The notes: generated by a model from the sequence alone, not told the origin. DNA of 48,147 nt from Actinomycetota bacterium (GCA_020444505.1 JAHLKU010000017.1:1-48147); one strand, 5' to 3'. Positions 31,349 to 40,006 are shown, counted from the stretch's first letter. Translations and numbers: made by a program.

Positions 31349-32515
31349 ATGCGCAGCGCCGTGATCGTCGACGCCGTGCGAAGCCCGATCGGGCGCCGCA
31401 ACGGGATCCTGAAGGGCTGGCACCCGGTCGACCTGTCGGGCCACGTCATCCGCGCCCTGCTCGACCGGGTCGGGGTGGAAGGCGGGCAGGTGGACGACGT
31501 CATCTGGGGGTGCGTCTCCCAGACGGGCGAGCAGACCGGCAACATCGGCCGCTTCGCCGGCCTGGCGGCGGGCCTGCCGGACGAGATCCCCGGCGTGGCC
31601 ATCGACCGCCAGTGCGGGTCGAGCCAGCAGGCCGTCCACTTCGCCGCCCAGGCGATCATGGCCGGGGCACAGGACATCGTGGTGGCCGGCGGGGTCGAGT
31701 CGATGAGCCGCATCCCGATGGGCATCACCTACAGCCAGGGTCCGGGCCAGGCGTTCGGGCCCATGGTGATGGACCGCTACGACGGCCGCCTGGTCCCGCA
31801 GGGGATCTCGGCGGAGATGATGGCGGAGAAGTGGGGGGTGTCCCGCACCCGACTCGACGAGATCTCCACCGACTCGCACGCCAGGGCCGCCAGGGCCATC
31901 GACGAGGGCCGCTTCGCCACGCAGATCGTCCCGGTGGAGGTGAAGGACGAGGAGACGGGCGAGACGGTGACGGCCGACACCGATCAGGGGGTGCGGCGCG
32001 GCACGACCGTCGAGACGCTGGCGGGGCTGAAGCCGGCCTTCAAGGAGGACGGCCTGATCACGGCGGGCAACTCGTCGCAGATCTCCGACGGTGCGGCGGC
32101 CCTGCTGGTGGTGGGCGAGGACGTCGCCGAGAAGATGGGGTGGACGCCGATGGCCAGGGTCACCCACTTCAGCGTGGTCGGGTCCGACCCGGTGCTGATG
32201 CTCGACGCCCCGATCCCTGCCACCTTCAAGGTGCTGGAGCGGGCCGGCCTGGGCATCGACGACATGGGCGTCATCGAACTGAACGAGGCGTTCTCGAGCG
32301 TGGTCGCAGCCTGGCTGATCGAGACCGGGGCCGACTGGGAGAAGGTCAACCCGAACGGCGGGGCGATCGCCCTCGGGCACCCGCTGGGGGCCAGCGGGGC
32401 GATCCTGATGACCCGCCTGGTGCACGAGATGGCCCGGGTTGGGGCCCGCTACGGCCTGCAGTCGATGTGCGAGGGCGGCGGCACCGCCAACGGCACCATC
32501 CTGGAGCTGGTCTGA
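31349..32515 (+). CDS. Thiolase (acetyl-CoA acetyltransferase)
   Basis: A 388-aa thiolase of fatty-acid or polyhydroxyalkanoate metabolism. It has the acyl-enzyme Cys in AIDRQCGSSQQAVHFAAQ, then NGGAIALGHPLGASGAILMT with the catalytic His, and the second Cys in LQSMCEGGGTANGTILE. The last motif reads CEGGG rather than the usual C(I/V)GGGxG, a mild deviation also seen in other actinobacterial thiolases. Middle parts NSSQISDGAAALLVVGED and ELNEAFSSVVAAW are typical. ATG start 25 bp after tRNA-Ala. Whether it degrades 3-ketoacyl-CoA or condenses acetyl-CoA is not decided by sequence. Confidence 0.93.
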   Translation: MRSAVIVDAVRSPIGRRNGILKGWHPVDLSGHVIRALLDRVGVEGGQVDDVIWGCVSQTGEQTGNIGRFAGLAAGLPDEIPGVAIDRQCGSSQQAVHFAAQAIMAGAQDIVVAGGVESMSRIPMGITYSQGPGQAFGPMVMDRYDGRLVPQGISAEMMAEKWGVSRTRLDEISTDSHARAARAIDEGRFATQIVPVEVKDEETGETVTADTDQGVRRGTTVETLAGLKPAFKEDGLITAGNSSQISDGAAALLVVGEDVAEKMGWTPMARVTHFSVVGSDPVLMLDAPIPATFKVLERAGLGIDDMGVIELNEAFSSVVAAWLIETGADWEKVNPNGGAIALGHPLGASGAILMTRLVHEMARVGARYGLQSMCEGGGTANGTILELV

Positions 32516-32523
32516 GCGCGTTC

Positions 32524-32754
32524 GTGGACGTCCTGGTCGCCGCCGCCATCGGCGCGGCGATCCTGCTGCTCGGGTGGTTTGGCATCCGGGTGCTGAGGAC
32601 CGCACCGCCGGAGGCGGGAGCGGGCGGCGTGGTGGAGGTGTCGGCCGACTACCGCTGCACGGTGTGCGGGATGCGCCTCACCGTCACCCACGCCGGGGGC
32701 GAGGAGATCGACCCGCCCCGCCACTGCCACGAGCCCATGGAGGAGGCGCCCTGA
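32524..32754 (+). CDS. Small membrane-anchored protein with a Cys/His metal-binding tail
   Basis: A 76-aa protein beginning at GTG 9 bp after the thiolase stop. One N-terminal helix (VLVAAAIGAAILLLGWFGI) and a ~40-residue cytoplasmic tail with YRCTVCGMRLTVTHA and PRHCHEP, four to five Cys/His that could bind zinc as a small ribbon. It is too short for a confident family call and has no strong ribosome binding site. Co-transcription with the thiolase is likely. Confidence 0.55.
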   Translation: MDVLVAAAIGAAILLLGWFGIRVLRTAPPEAGAGGVVEVSADYRCTVCGMRLTVTHAGGEEIDPPRHCHEPMEEAP

Positions 32755-32783
32755 CCGCAGGGCCGGCGGGTACGGTGGCGGGC

Positions 32784-33095
32784 ATGGACGGCACGACACC
32801 CTCGACGGCACGCCGGGCCCTGCTGCTGGTGGCGATGGCCGCCCTGCTCCTCGCCGCCTGCGCCGCCGGCCCCAACGGGGCGGCGGGCGTCCCTGCCGAG
32901 ACCGGCCGGGTCGCCGGGTTCTGGCTGGGCCTGTGGCACGGCGTGATCGCCCCGATCACGTTCGTGATCTCGCTGTTCGGCGACGGCGTCAACGTGTACG
33001 AGATCCACAACAACGGCGGCTGGTACGACTTCGGATTCGTGCTCGGGGCGGTCTGCCTCATCGGCGGCAGCCACGGGGCGCGGCGCCACAGGTGA
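32784..33095 (+). CDS. Small membrane protein or lipoprotein
   Basis: A 103-aa protein. The N-terminus has a hydrophobic run ending in a lipobox-like LLAACAAG, and the rest contains GLWHGVIAPITFVISLFGDG, VYEIHNNGGWYDFGFVLGA and one further hydrophobic stretch. The 'LWHG.I.P..F' and 'YE.HN.GGWYD.GF..G' blocks recur in short uncharacterised bacterial membrane proteins. Start taken at ATG; an in-frame GTG lies 9 bp upstream. No function assigned. Confidence 0.65.
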   Translation: MDGTTPSTARRALLLVAMAALLLAACAAGPNGAAGVPAETGRVAGFWLGLWHGVIAPITFVISLFGDGVNVYEIHNNGGWYDFGFVLGAVCLIGGSHGARRHR

Positions 33096-33137
33096 GGGGG
33101 GCGGTCGTGTGCCCGGAGACCACCGGGCGCCACCCCG

Positions 33138-33169
33138 TCGTCCACAGCAGTGGACAACCCTGTGGAGAA
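33138..33169. promoter_or_regulatory. Cluster of three DnaA-box-like sites
   Basis: TCGTCCACA (33138-33146), then on the other strand TTGTCCACT (33149-33157) and TTCTCCACA (33161-33169). Each differs by one base from the actinobacterial DnaA box TTGTCCACA. They are spaced 2-3 bp apart in a 150-bp gap between two convergent genes, the small membrane protein gene and crgA. The crgA-trpG-pknB neighbourhood is known to lie near oriC in Actinobacteria, which fits, but no dnaA or dnaN is in the window, so this is not claimed to be the origin itself. Confidence 0.5.
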
Positions 33170-33245
33170 CTACACGAGTGTGATTCGGGGCCCTGCGGCG
33201 GCGCGCCGGGGCCTCATCGGGGACGGCTGCGGGGCAGGGTCCGGC

Positions 33246-33494
33246 TCAGTAGTAGTTGAGCGTCATGACGAAGCCGACGCCGATGAGCCCGAGACCCGAG
33301 TAGAGCCAGACGCTGTCGGTGCCGCCGGGGACGGCGCCGATGTAGTTAAGGATGACCACGAGCGCGCCGATGCCCATGACACCGAACATGAGGGCCACGT
33401 ACCAGGTGGGCGACTCCTTGTGCTTCTGCGACTCGGGTTGCGCCTGGTGGGTGCGTTGGGACTTCGGCTTGCGCCGGCCTTTGGACTTCGGCAT
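33246..33494 (-). CDS. crgA: Cell division protein CrgA
   Basis: An 82-aa protein with the CrgA layout: very basic N-terminus MPKSKGRRKPKSQRTHQAQP, then two membrane helices (WYVALMFGVMGIGALVVILN and WLYSGLGLIGVGFVMTLNYY) joined by a short loop. In Mycobacterium and Streptomyces CrgA binds FtsZ, FtsQ and PbpA and helps place the septum. It is divergent from the sortase gene and next to DnaA-box-like sites. Confidence 0.93.
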   Translation of the reverse strand: MPKSKGRRKPKSQRTHQAQPESQKHKESPTWYVALMFGVMGIGALVVILNYIGAVPGGTDSVWLYSGLGLIGVGFVMTLNYY

Positions 33495-33548
33495 GGGGGC
33501 AAGGGTAGCGGCACCCGCGACGCGGCCCACCGGGAAGGAGAGCGACGG

Positions 33549-34388
33549 ATGAGGACGATGCCTGCCGGGCGGCGCCCGCTCACCCCGTCGGCGCGCCTCG
33601 GGACCCTGCTGCGCCGCACCGGGTGGACGCTGCTCGGGATCGGCGTGCTGCTGGCCGGGTTCGTGGTGTACGAACTGTTCGTCACGTCCTTCTTCGCAGG
33701 GCGGGCCCAGGCCGGCCTGACCGAGGACCTCAACGCCCGCATCGCCGCTGCCGAGGTGCAGACGGTCGCCTACGAGGCCGGGAGCCTGGACCTGATCGCC
33801 GTGCCGGTGGGGATGGCCGACGACGTGCCGGCGCCCGCCGACGAGGAGGTGGCCGCGGCGCTGGAGTCGTCCCTGGGTCGCGCCGCCGTGCAGGCGGTGG
33901 CCGCACCGGCCGGAACCGCCGAACCGCCGGAAGGGTCGATCGTCGAGGAGCCGGCGGTGCCGGAGGGAGACGCCCTGGGCCGCATCGAGATCCCCTCCAT
34001 CGGCCTCGACTGGACCGTGGTCGAGGGGGTGGAGACGGCCGACCTGCGCCGCGGAGCCGGGCACATGCCCGACACGGCCATGCCGGGCCAGCCCGGCAAC
34101 GCCGTCATCAGCGGCCACCGCACCACGTACGGCGCCCCGTTCCACGACCTCGGAGACACCGGGGAGGGCGACCTGATCACCGTCACGACGGCCACCGGGT
34201 CGCACGTCTACCAGATCGTCGAGCGCCGGGTGGTGGCGCCCACCGAGACGTGGGTGACCGGGCAGTGGGAGGGGTCGTGGCTCACGCTCACCACGTGCCA
34301 CCCCAAGTACTCGGCGCGCCAGCGCCTCGTGGTGGTGGCGCGCCTGGTGGGCGGCCCCAACGCCGTCACGCTGGGCGCCGGCGCATGA
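33549..34388 (+). CDS. Class E sortase
   Basis: A 279-aa membrane-anchored transpeptidase that attaches surface proteins to peptidoglycan. Basic N-terminus and one helix (~24-47), a ~90-residue acidic linker, then the sortase domain from ~140. Catalytic residues are present: His190 in AVISGHRTTYGAPF, Cys250 and Arg258 in TLTTCHPKYSARQR, a run typical of actinobacterial SrtE (LAXTG type). ATG with AAGGAG upstream. The next gene overlaps by 4 bp. No protein with an obvious sorting signal is in the window. Confidence 0.92.
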   Translation: MRTMPAGRRPLTPSARLGTLLRRTGWTLLGIGVLLAGFVVYELFVTSFFAGRAQAGLTEDLNARIAAAEVQTVAYEAGSLDLIAVPVGMADDVPAPADEEVAAALESSLGRAAVQAVAAPAGTAEPPEGSIVEEPAVPEGDALGRIEIPSIGLDWTVVEGVETADLRRGAGHMPDTAMPGQPGNAVISGHRTTYGAPFHDLGDTGEGDLITVTTATGSHVYQIVERRVVAPTETWVTGQWEGSWLTLTTCHPKYSARQRLVVVARLVGGPNAVTLGAGA

Positions 34389-34537
34389 TCGCCCGCCTCG
34401 CCGCCCGCCTGCCCGGCCCGCCCGCCGTCGGCTACGCCCTGCTGGCACTCGCCGTGCTCGTTACCCTGGCGCTGCTCGGACTGCTCTACGAGTGGGTCGG
34501 GTCCACGTTCCTCGACACAGGCGGCCGGATCGGGTGA
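34385..34537 (+). CDS. 50-residue single-helix membrane protein
   Basis: Starts in the ATGA shared with the sortase stop and ends in the GTGA shared with the trpG/pabA start, so it is translationally coupled on both sides. It is basic and Pro-containing at the N-terminus, has one helix (GYALLALAVLVTLALLGLLY) and a short tail. The overlaps make it very likely to be a real gene. No family is recognised; it might help sortase assembly or anchoring. Confidence 0.65.
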   Translation: MIARLAARLPGPPAVGYALLALAVLVTLALLGLLYEWVGSTFLDTGGRIG

Positions 34538-35097
34538 GGGCCCTCGTCCTCGACAACTACGACAGCTTCACCTTCAACCTCGTGCAGTACCTCGGCGAGT
34601 TGGGGGCCGACCCCGTCGTGCTCCGCAACGACGCCATGCCCCCCGAGGAGGCCGCCCGCCGGATCCGGCCCGACCGCCTGGTGATCTCGCCCGGCCCCGG
34701 CCGGCCCGAAGACGCCGGGTTGTCGGTGGCCTACGTCCGGGCGTTCGGCGAGGCGGTCCCCACCCTCGGGGTCTGCCTGGGGCACCAGGCGATCGTCGTC
34801 GCCTACGGCGGTACCGTCGGACCTGCCCCCGAGCCGCGTCACGGCAAGGTGTCGAGCATCTCCCACGACGGGCAGGGCCTGTTCGAGGGGCTCGAGAACC
34901 CGCTCACCGCGACCCGCTACCACTCGCTGGCGGCGGCCGGCCTGCCGGACGACCTGGTGCCGACCGCCCACAGCGAGGACGGCGTGGTGCAGGGCGTCCG
35001 GCACCGGCGCTTCCCGGTGGCCGGGGTGCAATTCCACCCCGAGAGCATCATGACCACCGAGGGGAAGCGCCTGCTGGCCAACTTCCTCGCCGTCTGA
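34534..35097 (+). CDS. trpG: Glutamine amidotransferase subunit of anthranilate/aminodeoxychorismate synthase
   Basis: A 187-aa class I amidotransferase supplying ammonia for anthranilate (tryptophan) or 4-amino-4-deoxychorismate (folate). Start RALVLDNYDSFTFNLVQYL, oxyanion strand VISPGPGRPEDAG, nucleophile GVCLGHQAI (Cys), and His/Glu in AGVQFHPESIMT. GTG start overlapping the previous stop. In Actinobacteria this gene sits between crgA and pknB, as here, and may serve both pathways; the trpG symbol follows that usage and pabA is equally possible. Confidence 0.93.
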   Translation: MRALVLDNYDSFTFNLVQYLGELGADPVVLRNDAMPPEEAARRIRPDRLVISPGPGRPEDAGLSVAYVRAFGEAVPTLGVCLGHQAIVVAYGGTVGPAPEPRHGKVSSISHDGQGLFEGLENPLTATRYHSLAAAGLPDDLVPTAHSEDGVVQGVRHRRFPVAGVQFHPESIMTTEGKRLLANFLAV

Positions 35098-36435
35098 TCA
35101 GGGACGGAAGCGCGGGTACCCCGAGGGCGCCATCTGGGTCAGGTTGGTCTGGTCGGACCCGTCGGCCCGCATCAGCCACACGTCCTGGCCGTACTGGCGG
35201 TCGCTCTGGAAGGCGATGAAGGCGCCGTCGGACGACCAGGTGGGGAACTCGTCGTCCGCCGGGTGGTTCGTCAGGTTCACCTTGTTGGCCCCGTCGGCGT
35301 CCATCACGAAGATCTCGTAGTCGCCGGTGCGGTCGGTGGTGAACAGGATCTTCGTCCCGTCCGGCGACCACGTCGGGTCTCCGTCGAAGGCCGGGTCGGT
35401 GGTCAGGTTCAGCAGGATGCCGCCGGCGGCGTTGGTGACCCGGATGTTGCTGTTGCCGTCCACCCTCGCCCGGTAGACGATCCGGGTGCCGTCGGGGTGC
35501 CAGCTGGGCGAGGAGTCCCGGTCCGGGTTGTCGGTGACCCGCTGCACGTCCGACCCGTCGGCCGCCATCGTGAAGATGTCGAACTCGCCGTTGGCCCGGG
35601 TGGAGATGAAGGCGATCCGGGTGCCGTCGGGGGACCACACCGGGGTGTCGTCCACGCCGGGGTCGTCGGTGAGCCGGGCCCTGCCGGTGCCGTCGGCGTT
35701 GACGACGTAGATGTCGGTGTTGCCGTCTACCTCGGCGGAATAGGCGATCCGGGTGCCGTCGGGGCTCCACCCCGGCTGGGCGGTCAGCTCCCTGGCGGCG
35801 TCGGCGGTGACGTTGGTGGCGCCCGTGCCGTCGCCGGCGATGGTCCACACGTCGATGTCGTCCATCTCGGAGAGGAAGGCGATCACCTCGCCGGGGGCGG
35901 TGAGCCCGGCGCTGGCGACGGTGCCGATCATGGGGCCGTCCTGGTAGGCGGCGCACACGATGGTGCGGGACCCTGCCGCCCACGAGTCCTCATTGGGCCA
36001 CACCCAGTACGCCCAGAGGCTCCCGTCGGTGAGCGGCAGCCCGGCGAACTCGAGCCAGGGGCCGGCACACGCCTCGTCGGCGGCGGCCTCGATGTCGGCG
36101 GGGTAGGGGGCGCCCTCCGGCTCGTCGATCGCCACGATGGCGACGGTCTCGTTGTCGTGCGGCTGGTCACAGTCGACGACGTCGGGCAGGGTGATGAAGT
36201 CGAGCTCCCCCTCGTCGTCGAAGACGTCGTCGAAGCACACGCCCGGCGCCAGGGCGGCCGCCCACTGCTCGTGCGTGGTGTCCTGTCCGCCGGAGACCGG
36301 CCTCGTCGTGCCGGGCGCCCCGGTGGTGGACGGCGCCGCCGTGGTGGTGGTGTCTGCGGCGCCTCCTCCGCAGGCCGCCAGCAGAGTGGCGGCGGCGGCG
36401 ACGAACGCGAGCCGGGTACGGGCCTTGCCCTGCAC
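35098..36435 (-). CDS. Lipoprotein with septum-formation domain fused to a TolB-like beta-propeller
   Basis: A 445-aa lipoprotein: lipobox LLAACGGG, Thr-rich linker, then a septum-formation-type domain (~55-165) with [25 protein letters not shown] and a late VCAAYQDG holding the family cysteines. From ~180 it continues as a six- or seven-bladed PD40/TolB propeller: repeats such as [39 protein letters not shown] and [19 protein letters not shown]. Septum-formation proteins are tied to actinobacterial division; TolB propellers bind proteins or envelope parts. Its stop abuts the trpG stop (TGATCA), leaving no room for a terminator between them. Confidence 0.82.
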   Translation of the reverse strand: MQGKARTRLAFVAAAATLLAACGGGAADTTTTAAPSTTGAPGTTRPVSGGQDTTHEQWAAALAPGVCFDDVFDDEGELDFITLPDVVDCDQPHDNETVAIVAIDEPEGAPYPADIEAAADEACAGPWLEFAGLPLTDGSLWAYWVWPNEDSWAAGSRTIVCAAYQDGPMIGTVASAGLTAPGEVIAFLSEMDDIDVWTIAGDGTGATNVTADAARELTAQPGWSPDGTRIAYSAEVDGNTDIYVVNADGTGRARLTDDPGVDDTPVWSPDGTRIAFISTRANGEFDIFTMAADGSDVQRVTDNPDRDSSPSWHPDGTRIVYRARVDGNSNIRVTNAAGGILLNLTTDPAFDGDPTWSPDGTKILFTTDRTGDYEIFVMDADGANKVNLTNHPADDEFPTWSSDGAFIAFQSDRQYGQDVWLMRADGSDQTNLTQMAPSGYPRFRP

Positions 36436-36486
36436 GATTCTCCCCTCCAGGAACGGTCGGGGGACCGTAGCAGGATCGGCCCCCGA

Positions 36487-37320
36487 TCACCGGGGCAGGC
36501 GCAGCAGGCCACCGTCGGCGTCGATCATCCCCTCGGCGGCGAGTGCGGTGGCAGCGGCGGCTGCCCGCTCGACCGGGAGACCCGAGGCGCGGGCGATCTC
36601 CTCCGCGGTGGCAGGGCCGTGACCCGCCAGGTGGCGCACCACCGCCCCCCTGGCCTCGCGGGTCGAGCCCTCGAAGTGGCCCTGGGGCCGGGGCGGCTCG
36701 TACACCGAGGGGTCGGCGCACCAGGCCGCCACCGGGCAGCGGCCGCACGAGGGGTCGCGGGGCCGGCACACCAGGGCGCCCAGGTCCATGACCGCCTGAT
36801 TCCAGTCGGCGGCGTCGCCTGCCAGTTCTCCGGCCGCAGCGTCGCGCAGGGCGGCGCCGTCCAGGGGGCGGCCGAGCCACCGGCTCAGCACCCGGCGGGC
36901 GTTGGTGTCGGGTGCGGCCACCTGCCGCCCGAAGGCGAAGCAGGCGACGGCGGCGGCCGTGTAGGGGCCCACCCCGGGGAGCGACGCCAGGTCGCCGGGG
37001 GCGGGCCATCCGCCCGCCTCGATGCGGCGGGCCGCCTCACGCAGGCGGAGGGCGCGGCGGTTGTACCCGAGCCCCTGCCAGGCGGCCAGCACGTCGGCGG
37101 CGGGTGCGGCGGCCAGGTCGGCGGCGGTGGGGTAGCGGTCGAGGAAGCGGCGGTAGGGCTCCACCACCCGCGGGGCCTGGGTCTGCTGCAGCATCACCTC
37201 GGCCACCAGCACCCGGTACGGGTCGGTCTCACCCCGCCACGGGAGGTCGCGGCGATGCGCCGCGTACCAGGCGGCGAGTGCGGCGTTGCGGCGCCGGGTC
37301 AGGACGGAGGGGCCGGGCAC
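36487..37320 (-). CDS. mutY: A/G-specific adenine DNA glycosylase
   Basis: A 277-aa base-excision repair enzyme removing adenine opposite 8-oxoguanine. Catalytic Glu in VAEVMLQQTQA, helix-hairpin-helix LASLPGVGPYTAAAV, catalytic Asp in APDTNARRVLSRW, and iron-sulfur cysteines in CRPRDPSCGRCPVAAWC (C-x6-C-x2-C-x5-C). It lacks the C-terminal Nudix-like domain that recognises 8-oxoG in E. coli MutY (~350 aa). Instead the last ~60 residues resemble a winged helix (EARGAVVRHLAGHGPATAEE...). GTG start inside the end of pknB (22-bp overlap). Confidence 0.92.
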   Translation of the reverse strand: MPGPSVLTRRRNAALAAWYAAHRRDLPWRGETDPYRVLVAEVMLQQTQAPRVVEPYRRFLDRYPTAADLAAAPAADVLAAWQGLGYNRRALRLREAARRIEAGGWPAPGDLASLPGVGPYTAAAVACFAFGRQVAAPDTNARRVLSRWLGRPLDGAALRDAAAGELAGDAADWNQAVMDLGALVCRPRDPSCGRCPVAAWCADPSVYEPPRPQGHFEGSTREARGAVVRHLAGHGPATAEEIARASGLPVERAAAAATALAAEGMIDADGGLLRLPR

Positions 37321-39944
37321 GCCTCGAGGGAGGCGAGGTCGCCGATCCGGAACGAGAACGGGTCGTTGGCGCCGACCAGGGTGTCGGGAGCCACGCTCTG
37401 CCAGGCGACGAGCCCGTCGTTGCCTGCGTCGTCGGGGATGCAGGAGGCGTCCTCGGTCACGTTGGTGAACCCGAGGTCGGCGAGCAGGTCCTCGGCGTCG
37501 GTGAGGGTCATGCCCAGCAGGTCCGGCACCCGGGGGCCGGATTCCGCCCGGTAGTAGCCGACCTTCACCTCCGTGTTGGGGGCGACGACCGATCCCGCGG
37601 TCGGGTTCGTGGCCGCCGCCTTCCCGTCCCGGCTGTCGCCGTACGGCACGGTCTGGTCCATGCTCGCCTGGTACGTGTAGGTCAGCCCGTCGGAGACGAT
37701 CCGGTCCTCGGCCTGCGCGGCGTTGTAGCCCAGGCCGACCACGTCGGGCACCGCGATGCCTTCCGGCGCCTCCCCGAGGCTGATCGTCACCTCGGCGCCC
37801 TCACCCACCTGGGTGCCGGGCGGCGGGCTCTGCTCGGCGACGTGGCCGTCGAACGGACTGGCGTACTCCACCTCGACGTCGGGCCCCTGCACGACGACCA
37901 GGCCGAGGTCCTCCAGCATGGTCTTCGCCTCGTTGAACGTCAGCGGGTCGTCCACGTCGATGAGGTTCGGCACCGTCACGGGTTCGCCGCTGGCGCCCAC
38001 GCGGACGGTCACGACGTCGCCGGGGACCAGTTCGGTCCCGGAGGACGGGTCCTGGGAGATCACCTTGCCGTCGTTCTCGTCGCCGAACGGCACCTCGATG
38101 ACGTCCCCCTGCTGGGCGACCAGGCCCAGTGCCTCGATGGCGTCGATGGCGTCGTCCAGGTCCATCCCCACCACATCGGGGACCTCCACCGGGGCGGACC
38201 CGCTGGAGACGACGACCGTGATGGTGGTGGTGCTGGCCACCATGTTCCCGGCCTCGGGCACGGTGGCGATCACGAACCCCTCCAGCACCTCGTCGGACGG
38301 CTGCTCGTCGATGACGATCTGGTCGGAGGTGAAACCTGCCTCGCTCAACTGGAACAGGGCGTCGGCCTGCGACTTGCCCACCACGTCGGGCATCTCGATG
38401 GCGTCGGTGCCGGCAGAGACCACCAGGTCCACCACCGTGCCGGCCTCCACCACCACGCCCGGCAGCGGGTCCTGGCTGAGGACCGTGTCGGCCGGGACCA
38501 CCGCCGACACCTCGAACTCGATCTTCCCCAGCACCAGCCCGCTGGAGGAGAGGATCGACCGGGCTTCGTCGAGGGTCAGGTCCAGCAGGTTGGGCATCGC
38601 CACCGACGACGGGCCGGTCGACACCAGCAGCGTCACCTCGCTGCCGGACTCCACCTCGGTCTCGGCGGCGGGGTCGGTGCCGGCGACGAGCCCGGCGGGG
38701 ATCTCGGCGTCGGGCGCCTCGGCGGGGGTGACGGTGAGCCCCAGGTCCTCGAGGACGGTGGTGGCGGCTTCGACGGTGGCGCCCCGGACGTCGGGGATCG
38801 CCACCATCGCCGCATCGCCGGACGGCGACAGGATGCGGATCAGCAGGATCAGCGCCAGGCCCACCAGGGCGGTGGCGGCCATGATCCCGATGATCCAGCT
38901 GCTGGTGCTCATCCGGCTCGGCTCTGCATACGACCCGGCGCCGTAGTCGGGGCGGGGTGCCCTGGGCGGCGGGGTGGGGGTGGGCGCCCCTCCGGCGGCC
39001 GCACCGGCCATGCCCCCTGCTGCGGCGCCCGCGGCGGCACCTGCGCCTGCGCCCTCGGCGACCGCCCCGCCGAGACGGGTGGTCGCCTCGGTCTCCTCGG
39101 TGGCGATCGGCGGGATGCCGGCCAGGTAGCGCTCCAGGTCGTCGCGCATGTCGTCGGCCGTCTGGTAGCGGTGCGCCGGGTCCTTGGCCAGCGCCTGCAT
39201 GACGATGTCCTCGATCTCCGGAGGGATGCGAGGGTTGATCGTCGAGGGCTCGGGCACCGTCTCGCGGACGTGCTGGTACGCCACCGCCACCGGGCTCTCC
39301 CCGCTGAAGGGGGGCCGCCCGGTCAGCAGCTCGTACATCACCACGCCCAGCGAGTAGATGTCGGACCTGGCGTCGGCCGGGAGGCCCTGGGCCTGCTCGG
39401 GGCTGAAGTAGGTGGCGGTGCCGATGACGGCGCCGGTGCGGGTGAGCTGCTCCGAGTCGTCCCACGCCCTGGCGATGCCGAAGTCGGTGACCTTGACGGC
39501 GCCGTCTGCGGTCAGCAACACGTTGGCGGGCTTGATGTCGCGGTGGACCACCCCGGCGCGATGGGCGGCGGAGAGGGCGCTGGCGACGTCGCTGGCGATC
39601 TCGGCGACCCGCTGGGGGAGCAGCGTGCCCTCGCTCTTGAGCACCTGGCGGAGGTTCCGTCCCTTCACCAGCTCCATGACCATGTAGTAGAGGCCGCTGT
39701 CGTCGTCGCGGCCCCAGTCGTGGATGCCCACCACGTTGGGGTGCTGCAGACCGGCGGCGGCCTGGGCCTCGCGGCGGAACCGCTCGACGAAGGCGTCACT
39801 CCGGGCGAGCTGCCCGTGGAGCACCTTGACGGCGACGCGACGGCCCAACCTCCGGTCCTCGGCGACATAGACATCGGCCATGCCGCCGCGGGCGAGGTGG
39901 GAGATGAGTGCGTAGCGCCCTGCGAGGACGTGCTGGGGTTCCAC
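37299..39944 (-). CDS. pknB: PASTA-domain serine/threonine protein kinase (PknB type) with about seven PASTA repeats
   Basis: An 881-aa membrane kinase. Cytoplasmic kinase domain ~8-270: P-loop ARGGMADVYVAEDRRLGRRV, Lys in VAVKVL, catalytic HRDIKPANVLL, DFGIARAWD, and SPEQAQGLPADARSDIYSLG. A ~75-residue Ala/Gly/Pro juxtamembrane part follows, one helix ~347-370, then outside seven PASTA-like units beginning IPDVRG, MPNLLD, MPDVVG, VPDVVG, VPNLID, VPDVVG and VPDLLG. PASTA domains bind muropeptides. M. tuberculosis PknB has four, so this stalk is long. It controls growth and division in Actinobacteria. No pknA, rodA, pbpA or pstP follow in the window. Confidence 0.93.
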   Translation of the reverse strand: MEPQHVLAGRYALISHLARGGMADVYVAEDRRLGRRVAVKVLHGQLARSDAFVERFRREAQAAAGLQHPNVVGIHDWGRDDDSGLYYMVMELVKGRNLRQVLKSEGTLLPQRVAEIASDVASALSAAHRAGVVHRDIKPANVLLTADGAVKVTDFGIARAWDDSEQLTRTGAVIGTATYFSPEQAQGLPADARSDIYSLGVVMYELLTGRPPFSGESPVAVAYQHVRETVPEPSTINPRIPPEIEDIVMQALAKDPAHRYQTADDMRDDLERYLAGIPPIATEETEATTRLGGAVAEGAGAGAAAGAAAGGMAGAAAGGAPTPTPPPRAPRPDYGAGSYAEPSRMSTSSWIIGIMAATALVGLALILLIRILSPSGDAAMVAIPDVRGATVEAATTVLEDLGLTVTPAEAPDAEIPAGLVAGTDPAAETEVESGSEVTLLVSTGPSSVAMPNLLDLTLDEARSILSSSGLVLGKIEFEVSAVVPADTVLSQDPLPGVVVEAGTVVDLVVSAGTDAIEMPDVVGKSQADALFQLSEAGFTSDQIVIDEQPSDEVLEGFVIATVPEAGNMVASTTTITVVVSSGSAPVEVPDVVGMDLDDAIDAIEALGLVAQQGDVIEVPFGDENDGKVISQDPSSGTELVPGDVVTVRVGASGEPVTVPNLIDVDDPLTFNEAKTMLEDLGLVVVQGPDVEVEYASPFDGHVAEQSPPPGTQVGEGAEVTISLGEAPEGIAVPDVVGLGYNAAQAEDRIVSDGLTYTYQASMDQTVPYGDSRDGKAAATNPTAGSVVAPNTEVKVGYYRAESGPRVPDLLGMTLTDAEDLLADLGFTNVTEDASCIPDDAGNDGLVAWQSVAPDTLVGANDPFSFRIGDLASLEACPAPPS

Positions 39945-40006
39945 GATTCAGTGCGGCATGGTACCGGCCATCCGGTGCAGCGCGGCCGATTCGCGGGATG
40001 CGCCGC

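Noticed and set aside
33138-33169. Calling the DnaA-box cluster oriC
   Set aside because: Only three sites and no dnaA, dnaN or AT-rich unwinding region in the window; kept as a DnaA-binding cluster only.
33549-34388. A sortase substrate within the window
   Set aside because: No protein here ends with an LAXTG/LPXTG motif, hydrophobic helix and basic tail; the repeat protein ends in a soluble beta domain.
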